Assembly: GCA_034430155.1 (NCBI GenBank)
Contig: DAOUET010000149.1
Location: 1-17,068, forward strand
DNA length: 17,068 bases
Reading direction: 5' to 3'
From: DAOUET01 sp034430155
Lineage (GTDB): Bacteria > Chloroflexota > Anaerolineae > Anaerolineales > UBA4823
Shown: piece by piece, positions 15,566 through 17,068 of the stretch
Layout of the letters: each line of letters starts with the position of its first letter
Numbering within the stretch: position 1 is the stretch's first letter
Notes under the pieces: model-generated
Database searches by the model: none
What the model was told of the DNA's origin: nothing
Seen by the model: the letters and a program-made list of their open reading frames with translations, nothing else
Made by a program: the position numbers and the translations under genes

Positions 15566-17068
15566 TTATGTTGTCCTGTTTAACCTGGCGTAAATACCTT
15601 TGTTCCGCTGATAAATATTCACGAACTCAGCAAAGATCTGGTCGTACACCTCCCGGTTATCCGGATTCGGCTGGTAGGTCTTGGCGAACTGGATGTGTCT
15701 GGGAATGTCTTCGAAAGCCAAGTATCCAAGCGCAAATGAGGCTAAAAAAGCTGCACCGCGGGCGTTTGTGCGCATGGGGTTTTTGACCTGTCTGATGGTG
15801 CGATTCAGCACATCGGCGTGTATCTGGCACCAGATGTCAGATCTGGCGCCGCCGCCAACCATATTGATGACCTGCATAGGCCGGTCGATGAATTTCTCCA
15901 CGTATTTAAGCAACCAACGGGCGTTGTAAGCCACGCCCTCGAATACTGCCCGGATCAATTCTCCTCGGGTGGTATTCAACGATTGGTTGAAAAAACCGCC
16001 GCGTACCAGGTGGTCGTCCACCGGTGCCCGCTCTCCGTATAGCCAAGGGGTGAAGATTAATTTGCCACTCCCAGCGGGCGTACTCTCTGCGATTCGGTCG
16101 AAAGCCGCGTAGGTGTCCTCGGGTTGTGCTGGGCTTCGTAATTGGTCGTCAGGGAAGAACAGGTTGTCCTTGAGATATGTCAGGCACATACCGGCGCATT
16201 CTTGTTCGTTGGTAAGCAGGTAGCGGTTGGGAATAGCCGATGGCAAGGCAGCCATGTTATGGAGCAGGTCTGATTTCTTGAAAGGGACATGGCAAGCCAG
16301 CCAGGAGGAAGTACCGATATACAAGTGACCTTCAAAGTCCCGCACCGCCCCAGAGCCTACCGCCGCAGATTGCACGTCTGGCGTGCCAACCACCACTGGC
16401 AGGTCTTTCTTCAATCCAAACAGCTCGGCGACCTGCGGTTTAAGCGGGCCGAGGATGTCCACAGCACGCTTGAGGTCGGGAAGTTTATCCCTTTCGACCC
16501 GCGATATTTGCAGCAGACCAGGGTTGTAGACCACCTTTGAGATGTCCCGGTTGTCTGTCACCCAATGCAGACAAATTGAATCGTATGAAGCCGCGTACTT
16601 ACCGGTGAGCCGCAGGTTGATGTAATCCTTAGGCTCGAGAAATTTATAGGTCTGTTTATAGATTTCGGGGAGCTGGTGTTTGATGTATAAGATATGTGCA
16701 ATAGGATCCTTACCGGCGTGCCCGGGCACGCCTCCGGTCAGGCGAATCCAGGTCAGCAATTTCGGGAGGCTGTAGCCTTCTACTTTGATGGGACCATCGA
16801 CAATTTGCTCGATGTAGGGTGCACCGCGGGCATCCATCCAGATGATAGCGTTCATCAAGTGGTTGCCGCCTTTATCCACTGCTACTGTCCCCGACCATTG
16901 GGTCGAGGCGCTGACTGCCACGATATCATCAATGGGGACCAATCGCTTCGATATTAACCTTTGAGTGGCATTTACAATGCCATGCCACCAATCCTCTGGG
17001 TCCTGTTCAGCGCCCCCTCCCGGAAGTAAGGTAAGCCCGGTTTTTTCAACCTCCCAATCCAGCACTTC
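15566..17068 (-). CDS. FGGY-family carbohydrate kinase (xylulokinase-like), 5' end missing
   Basis: The last 500 residues are visible; the N-terminus with the DxGT phosphate loop lies beyond the right edge. Visible family features are IIWMDAR (sugar-contact region), GTPDVQSAAVGSGA with the likely catalytic Asp near visible residue 231, YGERAPVDDHLVRGG, and the C-terminal MVGGGARSDIWCQIHADVLN that forms the ATP-site region. FGGY kinases phosphorylate pentoses, pentuloses or related polyols in the cytoplasm; the exact sugar cannot be told. The frame is open through the window edge, and the GTG near 17065 is merely an internal Val. The TAA is followed after one base by the lyase ATG (TAATATG), so both are one transcript. 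Confidence 0.9.
   Translation of the reverse strand, partial: EVLDWEVEKTGLTLLPGGGAEQDPEDWWHGIVNATQRLISKRLVPIDDIVAVSASTQWSGTVAVDKGGNHLMNAIIWMDARGAPYIEQIVDGPIKVEGYSLPKLLTWIRLTGGVPGHAGKDPIAHILYIKHQLPEIYKQTYKFLEPKDYINLRLTGKYAASYDSICLHWVTDNRDISKVVYNPGLLQISRVERDKLPDLKRAVDILGPLKPQVAELFGLKKDLPVVVGTPDVQSAAVGSGAVRDFEGHLYIGTSSWLACHVPFKKSDLLHNMAALPSAIPNRYLLTNEQECAGMCLTYLKDNLFFPDDQLRSPAQPEDTYAAFDRIAESTPAGSGKLIFTPWLYGERAPVDDHLVRGGFFNQSLNTTRGELIRAVFEGVAYNARWLLKYVEKFIDRPMQVINMVGGGARSDIWCQIHADVLNRTIRQVKNPMRTNARGAAFLASFALGYLAFEDIPRHIQFAKTYQPNPDNREVYDQIFAEFVNIYQRNKGIYARLNRTT

Noticed and set aside
1..17068. Defence island, prophage, integron or other mobile system
   Set aside because: I found no integrase, transposase, terminal repeats, CRISPR repeats, toxin-antitoxin pair, nuclease-helicase genes or tRNA attachment site. 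The gene set is ordinary chromosomal content.

Overview
The window reads like an ordinary chromosomal segment of a bacterium, most likely a Chloroflexota of the Anaerolineae type. That is inferred from the mix of families (DUF4332-like and helix-hairpin-helix proteins, a TPR lipoprotein, dodecin, a GPH sugar symporter, an M20 dipeptidase) and not from any marker gene. I see no rRNA, tRNA, CRISPR array, insertion sequence or phage gene. Almost all genes lie on the minus strand. The two exceptions are a lipoprotein gene (513-1784) and a methyltransferase gene (6800-7447). Two genes run off the window: a GPH-family symporter at the left edge and an FGGY sugar kinase at the right edge.

Left part (1-4980): the 5' end of a GPH transporter reads leftward, diverging from a secreted lipoprotein with two copies of a roughly 90-residue domain. 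The lipoprotein is preceded by a promoter that overlaps a perfect 9-bp inverted repeat. Next comes a minus-strand pair, an MFS transporter of the fosmidomycin-resistance type followed by a membrane-anchored helix-hairpin-helix (HhH) protein. After about 440 bases with no gene come a DUF4332-type double-HhH protein with a clear terminator and a 66-residue helical protein.

Middle (4950-9163): a nine-TPR lipoprotein with its own promoter and terminator, a DUF2277 protein, the plus-strand methyltransferase, then a cyclase-family (kynurenine formamidase-like) gene cut by one in-frame TAG codon, and a HAD hydrolase.

Right part (9323-17068): an M20 peptidase, a small SAM methyltransferase, an unrecognised 220-residue protein (possibly followed by a small coupled ORF), dodecin, a cysteine-rich iron-sulfur protein, and an FGGY kinase / sphingosine-1-phosphate-lyase-like pair separated by one base. 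This last cluster is the most interesting part. The kinase and lyase appear translationally coupled and could act in sequence on one substrate. The iron-sulfur protein behind them has 19 cysteines, including an unusual CxCCxCCC motif. Most other genes look like housekeeping or accessory functions with no obvious shared pathway.
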